Assembly (NCBI GenBank): GCA_049322715.1 | Contig: JBMOQP010000037.1 | Span: forward strand, 1-53,581 | DNA length: 53,581 bases | Direction of reading: 5' to 3' | Source of the DNA: Thiofaba sp049322715 | GTDB taxonomy: Bacteria > Pseudomonadota > Gammaproteobacteria > Halothiobacillales > Halothiobacillaceae | Shown: piece after piece, positions 27,539 through 38,898 of the stretch | Position numbering within the stretch: position 1 is the first letter of the stretch | Layout of the letters: each line of letters begins with the position of its first letter | Notes under the pieces: generated by a model | Seen by the model: only the letters and a program-made list of their open reading frames with translations | Databases searched by the model: none | Told to the model about the DNA's origin: nothing | Position numbers and translations under genes: made by a program

Positions 27539-28888
27539 ATGAGCGCAGACACGCATCCCACCCTCCAGCAGCTGCTGCGGGATGCCGCGCCCTACATCCA
27601 TGCCCACCGCGCCAGGACCGTGGTTCTGGCCTTCGCCGGCGAGGCCCTGCTCGAGCAGGGGTTGGAGGCCCTGGCCTCCGATGTGGCCCTGCTCTCGAGC
27701 CTCGGCGTCCGCCTCGTGCTCGTGCCGGGATCGCGCCCGCAGATCGAGACTGAGCTGCATGCCGCAGGCCTTCGTTCCCGCTTCCACGCCGGCTTGCGCA
27801 TCACCGGCGAGGCGGAGTTGCCACATGTCAAGCGCGCAGTGGCCGTGCAGACCGTGGACCTCATCGCCCGTCTCTCCCAGGGCATGCCCAACACCCCGCT
27901 CGAGGGCGCGCGCCTGTCGGTGGTGACCGCCAATCTCGTCATTGCCCGTCCCGCCGGGGTTCGCGACGGTGTCGATCTCGGCTGGACTGGAGAGGTGCGC
28001 AAGGTCGAGTCCGAGCGCCTGACCAGCCTGCTGGACGCCGGGCACGTCATCCTTCAGCCCTGCCTTGGCACCTCGCCGACTGGCGAAGTCTTCAACCTGC
28101 GCGCGGAGGACGTGGCGGTGGAGTTGGCCGCCGCGATCCGCGCCGACAAGCTGGTGTTCCTCACCGAGTCGGCCAGCAGCCTCCCGGCGCAGATGACCGT
28201 CGCCGAGGCCGCCGCCTGGCAGGACAGCGCGGCCTTGTCGGCCGAGTTCCGCCTCCATCTGGCGAGCGCCGTACAGGCCGTGCGCCGCGGGGTGGGGCGG
28301 GTGCACCTGGTCGACCGACGCAACGAGGGCGCCCTGCTGCGCGAGCTGTTCACTCGCGAGGGCAACGGCACGCTGGTCACCGCCGAACCGGTAGAGAAGC
28401 TGCGCCGTGCGACGATCGACGACGTAGGGGGTATTCTTGAACTGATCCGTCCGCTTGAGGACGAGGGCGTGCTCGTGCGCCGCCCGCGCGAACAACTCGA
28501 GCTCGAGATCGAACGTTACTGGGTGGTTGACCTGGACGGGCGCATCATCGCCACGGCGGCCTTGCATACCTTCATGGACGCGCCGCTGGCCGAACTGGCC
28601 TGCCTGACCGTGCACCCCGACTACCGTCGCGGTGGGCGTGCCAGCCAGCTTCTGCGCCAGATGGAGCGGGAGGCGGCCCAGCGTGGTCTGGAAGGGGTGT
28701 TCGTGTTGACCACCCATACCGCACACTGGTTCATCGAGCACGGTTTCCGCAAGGCAGAGGTGAGCGACCTGCCTGTTTCGCGCCAGGCCATCTATAACGC
28801 CCAGCGCAATTCCAAGGTCTTCATCAAGGCCCTTCAGGTCGCATCGGTGCCTGCGCGGGTCGATGATGCGCCTTCCTCAAGCGCCTGA
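27539..28888 (+). CDS. argA: N-acetylglutamate synthase (kinase-like plus GNAT)
   Basis: First committed step of arginine synthesis. 449 residues in the classical gammaproteobacterial two-domain form: an amino-acid-kinase fold that binds arginine for feedback inhibition (about 1-290) and a C-terminal GNAT acetyltransferase (about 300-449, with LACLTVHPDYRRGGRASQLL as the acetyl-CoA site). It follows argF by 9 bases and shares one base with the rsmJ start (TGATG). This clusters three of the arginine genes in one transcript. Confidence 0.95.
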   Translation: MSADTHPTLQQLLRDAAPYIHAHRARTVVLAFAGEALLEQGLEALASDVALLSSLGVRLVLVPGSRPQIETELHAAGLRSRFHAGLRITGEAELPHVKRAVAVQTVDLIARLSQGMPNTPLEGARLSVVTANLVIARPAGVRDGVDLGWTGEVRKVESERLTSLLDAGHVILQPCLGTSPTGEVFNLRAEDVAVELAAAIRADKLVFLTESASSLPAQMTVAEAAAWQDSAALSAEFRLHLASAVQAVRRGVGRVHLVDRRNEGALLRELFTREGNGTLVTAEPVEKLRRATIDDVGGILELIRPLEDEGVLVRRPREQLELEIERYWVVDLDGRIIATAALHTFMDAPLAELACLTVHPDYRRGGRASQLLRQMEREAAQRGLEGVFVLTTHTAHWFIEHGFRKAEVSDLPVSRQAIYNAQRNSKVFIKALQVASVPARVDDAPSSSA

Positions 28889-29673
28889 TGACCCACTCCA
28901 TCATGGTCGTGCCCGAGGGGGCGGGCTGGGTTGGTCAGGCCCGGCTGCTCGCTCATCGCCTGAATGCCCCCTATGCTGATCATCCACCGGCTCATGGCTT
29001 GCTTCTTCTGGTCGGGGCGGGCGGCCTGGCCCTGCATGATGCCGATGCCCGCCGCGAGCAGCCGCTGCGCGTTGATTTCAGCGCCGGTGCGATGGGTTAT
29101 CGCCAGCGGGCCGGCTTCCGCCGCGACGAGCTGCTCCCGCGTGCCGCGGGCATCAAGGGGGCGCATCTGCCAACCATCCTTGATGCCACGGCGGGGCTCG
29201 GGCGTGACGCCTTCATGCTCGCGAGCCTGGGCTGCGAGGTCACCCTGTTCGAGCGCAATCCCGTCGTCCTGGCATTGCTCGAGGACGGGCTGCGCCGGGG
29301 CGGACAATTGCCTGCCCTCGCCCCGGTTATAGGGCGGATGCATCTGCTGGCTGGCGACGCCGCCGCATACTTGGACTCTGCTGCGGCTGTCGTTCCTGAT
29401 GTGGTCGTGCTGGATCCGATGTTTCCGGAGCGGGGAAAGTCCGCACTGGTGAAGAAGCCGATGCGTCTTTTTCACGGCCTGGTGGGAACGGATCCGGATG
29501 CGGACGGGCTGCTGGAGCGGGCGATGGCGAAGGCTCGCAGGCGCGTGGTGGTTAAGCGGCCGCTGCATGCCCCGGCGCTGGGCGGGCTTACACCTTCCCT
29601 GAGCTACAAGGGCAAGGCAGTGCGTTTTGACGTCTATCTGACCGGAGTGGGGGCGTCGGGCAGGGAGGGCTGA
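28888..29673 (+). CDS. rsmJ: 16S rRNA (guanine-1516-N2)-methyltransferase
   Basis: SAM-dependent methyltransferase of the small ribosomal subunit. 261 residues. The Rossmann motif I appears as LDATAGLGRDAFMLA near residue 96, and the DPMFPERGKSALVKKPMR segment near residue 172 is characteristic of RsmJ (YhiQ). The ATG shares its A with the argA stop codon. The start differs slightly from E. coli but the core is clear. Confidence 0.9.
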   Translation: MTHSIMVVPEGAGWVGQARLLAHRLNAPYADHPPAHGLLLLVGAGGLALHDADARREQPLRVDFSAGAMGYRQRAGFRRDELLPRAAGIKGAHLPTILDATAGLGRDAFMLASLGCEVTLFERNPVVLALLEDGLRRGGQLPALAPVIGRMHLLAGDAAAYLDSAAAVVPDVVVLDPMFPERGKSALVKKPMRLFHGLVGTDPDADGLLERAMAKARRRVVVKRPLHAPALGGLTPSLSYKGKAVRFDVYLTGVGASGREG

Positions 29674-29739
29674 GCGGGGGCGGGGCGCCTGTCCGGAGTG
29701 GCGCGGTTGCATGAGCGTGTGTGCGCGACGCACAAACAA

Positions 29740-29765
29740 AAAGGGCGCCCCGAGGGGCGCCCTTT
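29740..29765 (-). terminator. Intrinsic terminator of the OmpA-like gene
   Basis: AAAGGGCGCCCC (29740-29751), loop GA, GGGGCGCCCTTT (29754-29765): a perfect 12-bp stem. On the minus strand it is followed by TTTTTGTTTG, so it ends the leftward OmpA-like transcript; it may also slow the rightward rsmJ transcript. Confidence 0.88.
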
Positions 29766-29783
29766 GCGTCAGGCGGTCTCCAA

Positions 29784-30401
29784 TTACTTGGAGGCGGCGT
29801 TGACGGTCACTTCTACGCGACGGTTCTTGGCGCGGCCAGCCTTGGTCTTGTTGTCGGCAACCGGCTGGGACTCGCCCTTGCCAGAGGCCTTGATCTTGGC
29901 GGCCGGTACGCCCTTGCCAACCAGGTAGTCAGCAACGGTCTTGGCGCGGCGCTCGGACAGCTTCTGGTTGTAAGCGTCGGTACCGATGCTGTCGGTGTGG
30001 CCTACCACGGTGATCTGCTCGACCTGGTCGATCTTCATTTCGGCAACCAGCGCGTCGAGGGCTTTCTTGCCTTCGGGCTTCAGGTTGGACTTGTCGAAGT
30101 CGAAGTAGGTGTCGGCGTTCAGGGTGATCTTCTTGGCGGCGACGACCGGGGCCTTCGGCGCTTCAACGGCCGGCTTGGCCTCGACCTTCTCTTCCTTGAA
30201 GTATTCCGGGTGGCATTCCTTGATGGCGCTGTCGGCGCTCAGGGCGATGTGGCCGTTGAGGACGCACTTGCCCACGCCATCCTTAACCACGACTTTCTGG
30301 CTGTCATAGACATACGCGGTCGGCTTGTCGGCAGCGAAGGCCGGGGCGGCCAGGACAGCAGAAGCCAGCAGGCCTGCGCTGAGAGCAGCGAAGTTCTTCA
30401 T
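29784..30401 (-). CDS. Small OmpA-family outer-membrane/peptidoglycan-linking protein
   Basis: 205 residues. A signal peptide (1-23, ending AFAA) is followed by a short region with two cysteines (about 24-85, GKCVLNG...IKECHPEYF) and a C-terminal OmpA-like peptidoglycan-binding domain (about 92-203, YFDFDKSNLKPEGKKAL, VVGHTDSIGTDAYNQKLSERRA, NRRVEVTV). There is no eight-stranded barrel, so it is closer to RmpM-type periplasmic OmpA-C proteins than to E. coli OmpA. The start at 30401 has GGAAG upstream; longer frames lack a signal peptide. Codon use is biased to few codons, suggesting strong expression. A TATTAT (minus strand, 30474-30479) is a possible -10. Confidence 0.93.
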   Translation of the reverse strand: MKNFAALSAGLLASAVLAAPAFAADKPTAYVYDSQKVVVKDGVGKCVLNGHIALSADSAIKECHPEYFKEEKVEAKPAVEAPKAPVVAAKKITLNADTYFDFDKSNLKPEGKKALDALVAEMKIDQVEQITVVGHTDSIGTDAYNQKLSERRAKTVADYLVGKGVPAAKIKASGKGESQPVADNKTKAGRAKNRRVEVTVNAASK

Positions 30402-30634
30402 GATTGTCTTCCCTTCTCGAAGGTTGAGTTTGCAAAAGGGCAAGCCATCGCATTCAACGGCTTGTTGGAATTTATAATACGTTCCCGATGCCGAAAAAGC
30501 TAAGAAACGTTGTTTTTTTGCACGGCCGCTGTTGCTCGCCTGCACAGCAATTCGCCCACGGCGCCCTTGCATGAAACTTGTATAGCGCCCCGCTGGCCGG
30601 TTCACAAGTCCAAATAACACGAGACCTTATATAG

Positions 30635-31669
30635 ATGAGTAGCTACGACGCCGTCCGCGCCCTGGTTTGGAAGCATGACGTCCTGGAATTGCTCGACCAG
30701 CGTCGCTTGCCGGCCGTGCGCGAGTTTGTGCGTTGCACGACGGCCCCTCAGGTTGCCGAGGCTATCCGTGCCATGGTGGTGCGAGGGGCGCCCGCGATCG
30801 GCATCGCTGCGGCCTTTGGCGTGGTGCTGGCCGCGCGCCAGAACGGACTGGCCGATGCCGACGCTGTCCGCCGGGTGGAGGAGGATATCGAGCGCCTCGC
30901 CCAGTCGCGCCCGACGGCGGTCAACCTGTTCTGGGCGATCGAACGCATGCGCCGCGTCCTCGAGCGGCAGGGGGACGTCGCATCCCTGGAGCAGGAGGCG
31001 CGGCGGATCGAGGCGGAGGATCTCGAGGCCAACCGGCGCATGGGTGAGTTCGGCGCGGCCCTGATCGAGCCCGGCCGGGATGTTCTGACCCACTGCAATA
31101 CCGGGTCGCTCGCCACGGCCGGACTCGGGACGGCGCTCGGTGTGATCCGCACCGCTTATGCGCAGAAGCGGGTGGGGCATGTCTTTGCGGACGAAACCCG
31201 CCCTTGGCTTCAGGGTGCCCGCTTGACCGCGTGGGAGCTCAAGGAGGACGGCATCCCTGTAACCCTCATCTGCGAGGGCGCTGCGGCCAGCCTGATGAAG
31301 GGGGGGCGCATCGGCTGGGTCATTGTTGGCGCCGACCGCATCACTGCCAATGGCGACACGGCCAACAAGATCGGCACCTATGGCCTGGCCATCCTCGCCA
31401 GGCATCACGGGGTGCGCTTCATGGTGGTGGCGCCGTCCTCGACCTTCGACCTTGCCCTGCGGTCGGGGGCGGAGATCCCCATCGAGACGCGTCCGATGGA
31501 TGAGGTGACCTCGCTGGGGGGGCAGCGTATCGCCCCCGAGGGGGTGGAGGCCTGGAATCCCTCGTTCGATGTCACTCCGGCGGAGCTGATCGATGCCATC
31601 GTGACCGAGCGCGGCGTGATACTGCGGCCGGACGCCGGGCGGGTGCGTGCGATCCTCGGCGGCGCCTGA
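30635..31669 (+). CDS. mtnA: Methylthioribose-1-phosphate isomerase
   Basis: Converts 5-methylthioribose-1-phosphate to the ribulose form in methionine salvage. 344 residues. VRGAPAIGIAAAFG near residue 50, the catalytic cysteine in THCNTGSLAT near 152, and the aspartate in VGADRITANGDTANKIGTY near 232 are present, which distinguishes it from eIF2B-type initiation-factor relatives. mtnA next to gyrA is also the Pseudomonas order. None of the other salvage genes is in the window. Confidence 0.95.
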   Translation: MSSYDAVRALVWKHDVLELLDQRRLPAVREFVRCTTAPQVAEAIRAMVVRGAPAIGIAAAFGVVLAARQNGLADADAVRRVEEDIERLAQSRPTAVNLFWAIERMRRVLERQGDVASLEQEARRIEAEDLEANRRMGEFGAALIEPGRDVLTHCNTGSLATAGLGTALGVIRTAYAQKRVGHVFADETRPWLQGARLTAWELKEDGIPVTLICEGAAASLMKGGRIGWVIVGADRITANGDTANKIGTYGLAILARHHGVRFMVVAPSSTFDLALRSGAEIPIETRPMDEVTSLGGQRIAPEGVEAWNPSFDVTPAELIDAIVTERGVILRPDAGRVRAILGGA

Positions 31670-31690
31670 GGCGGCGCGAGCCTTGCCGGG

Positions 31691-31721
31691 CACAGGCGGT
31701 TTTGCCCGCCTGTGGTATAGT
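31691..31721 (+). promoter_or_regulatory. gyrA promoter candidate overlapped by a perfect hairpin
   Basis: TG-G-TATAGT at 31713-31721 is an extended -10 form 40 bases before the gyrA ATG. The 9-bp perfect inverted repeat CACAGGCGG (31691-31699), loop TTTTGC, CCGCCTGTG (31706-31714) runs into its TG element. The hairpin has no T run, so it is a weak terminator for mtnA. It may instead be an operator or a supercoiling-sensitive element. Confidence 0.45.
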
Positions 31722-31760
31722 TTCGGGCTTTGATGTGCCCTAAACCGAGTGTCATCGTAC

Positions 31761-34352
<2,592 letters not shown>

Positions 34353-34371
34353 TTTGAAGAGGGGAGTTCCC

Positions 34372-35454
34372 ATGGCCCGTGTGTACAACTTCAGTGCTGG
34401 CCCGGCAATGCTGCCGACCGAGGTTCTCGAGCGCGCGCGCGACGAGATGCTGGACTGGAACGGCTCCGGCATGTCCGTGATGGAGATGAGCCATCGCGGC
34501 AAGGAGTACGTCTCCATCGCCGAGAAGGCCGAGGCCGACCTGCGCAAGCTGATGGCCATCCCCGATAACTACAAGGTGCTGTTCCTGCAGGGCGGCGCCT
34601 CCGCGCAGTTCAGCATGGTCCCGATGAACCTGCTGCGCGGCAAGACCAGCGCCGACTACCTGAACACCGGCCACTGGTCCGAGAAGGCCGTTGCCGAGGG
34701 CAAGCGTTACTGCAACGTCAACATCGTCGCCGACACCAAGGGCAGCAAGTACACCACCCTGCCGGACGCCTCCGAGCTGTCGTTCAGCAAGGACGCGGCC
34801 TTCGTGCACTACACCCCGAACGAGACCATCGCGGGCGTGGAGTTCGGCTACATCCCGGAGACCGGCGACGTCCCGCTGGTGGCCGACATGTCCTCCACCA
34901 TCCTGTCCCGTCCGGTGGACGTGTCCAAGTTCGGCGTGATCTATGCCGGCGCGCAGAAGAACATCGGCCCGGCCGGCCTGACCATCGCCATCGTGCGCGA
35001 TGACCTGATCGGCGAGACCCTGCCGGGTACCCCGGTCATGTTCGACTACAAGACCCATGCCGACAACGGTTCGATGTACAACACCCCGCCGACCTACGCC
35101 TGGTACATCGCCGGCCTCGTGTTCGAGCACCTGCTGGCCAAGGGCGGCCTGGCGGCGATGGCCGAGATCAACAAGCGCAAGGCGCAGAAGCTGTACGACG
35201 CGATCGACAACTCGCCGTTCTACTCCAACCCGGTGGACAAGAAGTGCCGCTCCTGGATGAACGTGCCGTTCATCCTCGCCAACAGCGAGCTGGACAAGGC
35301 CTTCCTCAAGGAGGCTGAGGCCGCCGGCCTGTCCACTCTGGCCGGCCACCGCTCCGTCGGTGGCATGCGCGCCAGCATCTACAACGCCATGCCGGAAGCT
35401 GGCGTCGATGCGCTGGTCGACTTCATGAACGATTTCGCTCGTCGCAACGGCTGA
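34372..35454 (+). CDS. serC: Phosphoserine/phosphohydroxythreonine aminotransferase
   Basis: PLP transaminase of serine and pyridoxal-phosphate synthesis. 360 residues, like E. coli (362). The start MARVYNFSAGPAMLPTEVL and the PLP-lysine segment YAGAQKNIGPAG near residue 193 are clear. A purine-rich ribosome site (GAGGGGAG, 34359-34366) precedes the ATG. It begins the aromatic supraoperon known from pseudomonads (serC-pheA-hisC-tyrA-aroA-cmk-rpsA), 19 bases after gyrA. Confidence 0.98.
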   Translation: MARVYNFSAGPAMLPTEVLERARDEMLDWNGSGMSVMEMSHRGKEYVSIAEKAEADLRKLMAIPDNYKVLFLQGGASAQFSMVPMNLLRGKTSADYLNTGHWSEKAVAEGKRYCNVNIVADTKGSKYTTLPDASELSFSKDAAFVHYTPNETIAGVEFGYIPETGDVPLVADMSSTILSRPVDVSKFGVIYAGAQKNIGPAGLTIAIVRDDLIGETLPGTPVMFDYKTHADNGSMYNTPPTYAWYIAGLVFEHLLAKGGLAAMAEINKRKAQKLYDAIDNSPFYSNPVDKKCRSWMNVPFILANSELDKAFLKEAEAAGLSTLAGHRSVGGMRASIYNAMPEAGVDALVDFMNDFARRNG

Positions 35455-35482
35455 TCAAGTAATCAATTCAGGGGTTTATAAG

Positions 35483-36646
35483 ATGTACAAGATCCTTACT
35501 CTCAACAACATCTCCGCCGTCGGACTGGACCGTCTGCCGCGCGACAAGTACGAGATCGCCTCCGAGATCCAGCACCCGGACGCCATCCTGGTGCGCTCCG
35601 CCAAGATGCACGGCATGGAAGTCCCCGCCACCCTGAAGGCCATCGGCCGCGCCGGCGCCGGCGTAAACAACATTCCGGTCAAGGAGATGAGCGAGAAGGG
35701 CATCGTGGTGTTCAACGCCCCGGGCGCCAACGCCAACGCCGTGAAGGAACTGGTCGTGGCCGGCATGCTGATGGCCGCGCGCAACATCAGCCAGGCCTGG
35801 AAGTTCGCCGTAGAGCTGGAGGGTGACGATGCCTTCCTGCACAAGGCGGTCGAGGACGGCAAGAAGAACTTCGTCGGCTTCGAGCTGCCGGGACGCACCC
35901 TGGGCGTGATCGGTCTCGGCGCCATCGGCGTGCGCGTGGCCAACGCCGCGCGCGCCCTCGGCATGAAGGTCATCGGCTTCGACCCGGGCATCACCGTCGA
36001 GCGCGCCTGGGAGCTGTCCGCTGACGTGCAGCAGGCGACCAGCGTGGACGAAGTCCTGGTCAAATCCGACTTCGTCACCTTCCACGTGCCGCTGATCGAC
36101 GCGACCCGCAACTTGGTCAATGCCGAGCGCCTGAAGTTCATGAAGGACAACGTCGTGGTGCTGAACTTCGCCCGCGAGGGCGTAGTGGACGAGGCCGCGA
36201 TGGTCGAGGCCCTGAATTCCGGCAAGGCGCACGCCTACGTGTCCGACTTCCCGACCAACGCAACCAAGAACCATCCGCGCTGCATCACCCTGCCGCACCT
36301 GGGCGCCTCCACCGGCGAGGCCGAGGATAACTGCGCGATCATGGTCGCCGACCAGGTGCGCGACTTCCTGGAGAACGGCAACATCACCAACTCCGTGAAC
36401 TTCCCGGAGGTGAAGCTGCCGCGCAAGGGCACCCATCGCCTGGCCATCGCCAACAAGAACCTGCCGGACATGGTCGGCCAGATGTCGCACATCCTCGGCA
36501 GCCACAAAGTCAACATCGCCCACATGGTCAACGAGTCCCGCGGCGATATCGCCTACACCCTGATCGATGTCGAGGGCGAGGTTCCGGCGGCGGCGGCGGA
36601 TGCCATCCGTGCCATCGACGGCGTGCTCAACGTACGCGTGATCTGA
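35483..36646 (+). CDS. serA: D-3-phosphoglycerate dehydrogenase
   Basis: First step of serine synthesis. 387 residues: substrate and NAD domains (Rossmann GVIGLGAIGVRVA near residue 138) and a short C-terminal ACT domain (about 318-387) for serine feedback, without the intervening ASB domain of long SerA. The catalytic Arg and Glu lie around NFAREGVVDE and VSDFPTN, and the His in LPHLGASTGEAE. It lies between serC and pheA, so both serine enzymes share the aromatic transcript; the Pseudomonas supraoperon has only serC. Confidence 0.95.
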   Translation: MYKILTLNNISAVGLDRLPRDKYEIASEIQHPDAILVRSAKMHGMEVPATLKAIGRAGAGVNNIPVKEMSEKGIVVFNAPGANANAVKELVVAGMLMAARNISQAWKFAVELEGDDAFLHKAVEDGKKNFVGFELPGRTLGVIGLGAIGVRVANAARALGMKVIGFDPGITVERAWELSADVQQATSVDEVLVKSDFVTFHVPLIDATRNLVNAERLKFMKDNVVVLNFAREGVVDEAAMVEALNSGKAHAYVSDFPTNATKNHPRCITLPHLGASTGEAEDNCAIMVADQVRDFLENGNITNSVNFPEVKLPRKGTHRLAIANKNLPDMVGQMSHILGSHKVNIAHMVNESRGDIAYTLIDVEGEVPAAAADAIRAIDGVLNVRVI

Positions 36647-36652
36647 TCGGTC

Positions 36653-37765
36653 ATGAGTGAGGGCGTGAAGCCGTTGCCGCGGCTTGAGGAGGTACGGGAC
36701 CGTATCGACCAGGTCGACCAGCGGCTGCTGGAGTTGCTGTCCGAGCGCGCGCGCCTGGCTCACACCGTGGGTGAGATCAAGCGCGCGGAAGAGGGCGAGG
36801 GCAGCGTCATCCAGTTCTATCGCCCGGAGCGGGAGGCGCAGGTCCTGCGCCGCGTGCAGGGGCTCAACCAAGGTCCCCTGGACGACGCCAGCATCGCCTG
36901 GCTGTTCCGCGAGATCATGTCGGCCTGCCTGGCGCTGGAGCAACCGACCCGCGTGGCCTATCTCGGCCCCGCAGGAACCTTCAGCCAGATGGCCGCCCTG
37001 CGCCAGTTCGGCCATGCCGCCGAACTGGTGCCCTGTAATTCCATTCCCGAGGTGTTCCGTGCGGTCGTCTCGGGCAACGCCGCTTATGGCGTGGCCCCGG
37101 TGGAGAACTCCACCGAGGGTGGCGTCGCCCAGACGCAGGAAGCGCTTCTCGCCCACGATCTGTCGATCTGCGGCGAGGTGGCCCTGCGCATCCATCACCA
37201 GTTGCTCTCCAGGAGCGAGTCCCTCGCCGAGGTGCGCCGCGTGTACGGCCACGCCCAGTCGCTCGGGCAGTGCCGGCGCTGGCTGGACGAGCACCTGCCA
37301 CTGGCCGAGCGCGTGCCTGTGAGCAGCAACGGCGAGGGCGCACGCCTGGCCGCCGGGGAGGATGGCGCCGCCGCGATCGCGCCCGAGGTGGCGGCCGACC
37401 TTTACCGGCTCGCCATCCTGGCGGCGAACATCGAGGACGAGGCGCACAACACCACGCGCTTCGTCGTGCTGGGCGAGAACGATGCCGGTCCGAGCGGCGA
37501 GGACAAGACCTCGCTCGCGGTGTCGACCGCCAACCAGCCCGGTGCGCTCTATCGCCTGCTCAAGCCGCTGGCGGAGCGGGGCATCAGCCTGACCCGGATC
37601 GAGTCGCGTCCGGTGCGCGCGCGCGCATGGGAATACCTCTTCTTCATCGACCTGGAAGGTCATCGTGCCGACCCGAAGGTGGCGGAGGCCCTGCACGAAC
37701 TCGAGGGGCACGCGGCCTGGCTGCGCGTGTTCGGTTCCTATCCCAAGGCGGTACTCAAGGCATGA
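36653..37765 (+). CDS. pheA: Chorismate mutase / prephenate dehydratase (P-protein)
   Basis: Bifunctional enzyme converting chorismate to phenylpyruvate. 370 residues: AroQ chorismate mutase (about 10-95), prephenate dehydratase (about 100-275, with GPAGTFSQMAAL, ENSTEGGV and NTTRFVVLG) and a regulatory ACT domain (about 288-365, with the phenylalanine-binding ESRP). It starts 6 bases after serA and its stop overlaps hisC by 4 bases. Confidence 0.97.
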   Translation: MSEGVKPLPRLEEVRDRIDQVDQRLLELLSERARLAHTVGEIKRAEEGEGSVIQFYRPEREAQVLRRVQGLNQGPLDDASIAWLFREIMSACLALEQPTRVAYLGPAGTFSQMAALRQFGHAAELVPCNSIPEVFRAVVSGNAAYGVAPVENSTEGGVAQTQEALLAHDLSICGEVALRIHHQLLSRSESLAEVRRVYGHAQSLGQCRRWLDEHLPLAERVPVSSNGEGARLAAGEDGAAAIAPEVAADLYRLAILAANIEDEAHNTTRFVVLGENDAGPSGEDKTSLAVSTANQPGALYRLLKPLAERGISLTRIESRPVRARAWEYLFFIDLEGHRADPKVAEALHELEGHAAWLRVFGSYPKAVLKA

Positions 37766-38898
37766 CCACCAACGCATGGCTCGGGCTCGCCCTGCCCGCG
37801 GTACAGGGGCTGTCCCCCTATGTTCCGGGCAAGCCGATCGATGAACTGGAGCGTGAGCTCGGCATCCAGGGAGCCATCAAGCTGGCCTCCAACGAGAATC
37901 CGCTCGGCCCGTCGCCACAAGCGCTGGAGGCCATCCGTGCCCATGCCGGCCAGGTCCACCTCTACCCGGATGGCAGCGGCTACGCGCTGAAACGCGCCCT
38001 GGCCGGGCAGCTGGGGGTGGATGTCGAGAACATCACTCTCGGCAACGGCTCCAACGATGTGCTTGATCTCATCGCCCGCGCGTTTCTCGGCGAGGGACGG
38101 GGGGCTGTGTTCTCCGAATACGCCTTTGCCGTCTATCCGATCAGCACCCAGGCGGTGGGAGGGATCGCCCAGCTCGCGAAGGCCCTGCCTGCCGATCATT
38201 CGCATCAACCCCTCGGCCACGACCTCGAGGCCATGCGCCGGGCGGTGGACGATCGGACCCGCGTGGTGTTCCTCGCCAACCCCAACAATCCTACCGGCAC
38301 CTGGCTCGGGAGGGAGGAGCTGCGGGACTTCATCGCCTCGCTTCCGGCCCGAGTGCTGGTGGTGGTGGACGAGGCCTATATCGAGTATGTCGATGAGGAT
38401 GCGGGTTTCCCGAACGCCATCGAGTGGCTGGACGCCTTTCCCAACCTGATCGTCACCCGCACCTTCTCCAAGATCCACGGCCTGGCGGGGTTGCGTGTCG
38501 GCTATGCGGTGTCCAACCCGCAGGTCGCGGACGTGCTCAACCGCGTGCGCCAGCCGTTCAACGTGGGGCTGCTATCCCTCGAGGCTGCGCGGGCCGCGCT
38601 GGCCGACCCCGGGCATGTGAGCCGCACACGCGAGCTGAACCGCGCGGGCCTGGCGCAGGTGCGCGAGGGGCTGGCGGCGCTGGGGTTGTCCGCCTTGCCG
38701 AGCTTCGGCAACTTCCTCTGCATCGACATGCGGCGGCCGGCCATGCCGGTGTACGATGGCCTGCTGCGCGAGGGGGTGATCGTTCGGCCGGTGGGTAACT
38801 ACGGTCTGCCGAACTTCCTGCGGGTGAGCATCGGCACGGAAGCGGAGAACGCGCGCTTCCTGGCCGCGCTCGGCAAGGTGCTGGAGGAGGCGCGGTGA
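37762..38898 (+). CDS. hisC: Histidinol-phosphate / aromatic aminotransferase
   Basis: 378-residue class I PLP aminotransferase. SNENPLGPSPQALEAI near residue 40, ANPNNPTGTW, and the PLP-lysine segment TRTFSKIHGLAGLRVG near 233 are HisC features. In the pseudomonad supraoperon this paralogue (HisHb/HisC2) is thought to transaminate prephenate or phenylpyruvate, so its role here may be tyrosine/phenylalanine rather than histidine. It overlaps pheA (ATGA) and tyrA (GTGA), indicating tight coupling. Confidence 0.94.
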   Translation: MTTNAWLGLALPAVQGLSPYVPGKPIDELERELGIQGAIKLASNENPLGPSPQALEAIRAHAGQVHLYPDGSGYALKRALAGQLGVDVENITLGNGSNDVLDLIARAFLGEGRGAVFSEYAFAVYPISTQAVGGIAQLAKALPADHSHQPLGHDLEAMRRAVDDRTRVVFLANPNNPTGTWLGREELRDFIASLPARVLVVVDEAYIEYVDEDAGFPNAIEWLDAFPNLIVTRTFSKIHGLAGLRVGYAVSNPQVADVLNRVRQPFNVGLLSLEAARAALADPGHVSRTRELNRAGLAQVREGLAALGLSALPSFGNFLCIDMRRPAMPVYDGLLREGVIVRPVGNYGLPNFLRVSIGTEAENARFLAALGKVLEEAR

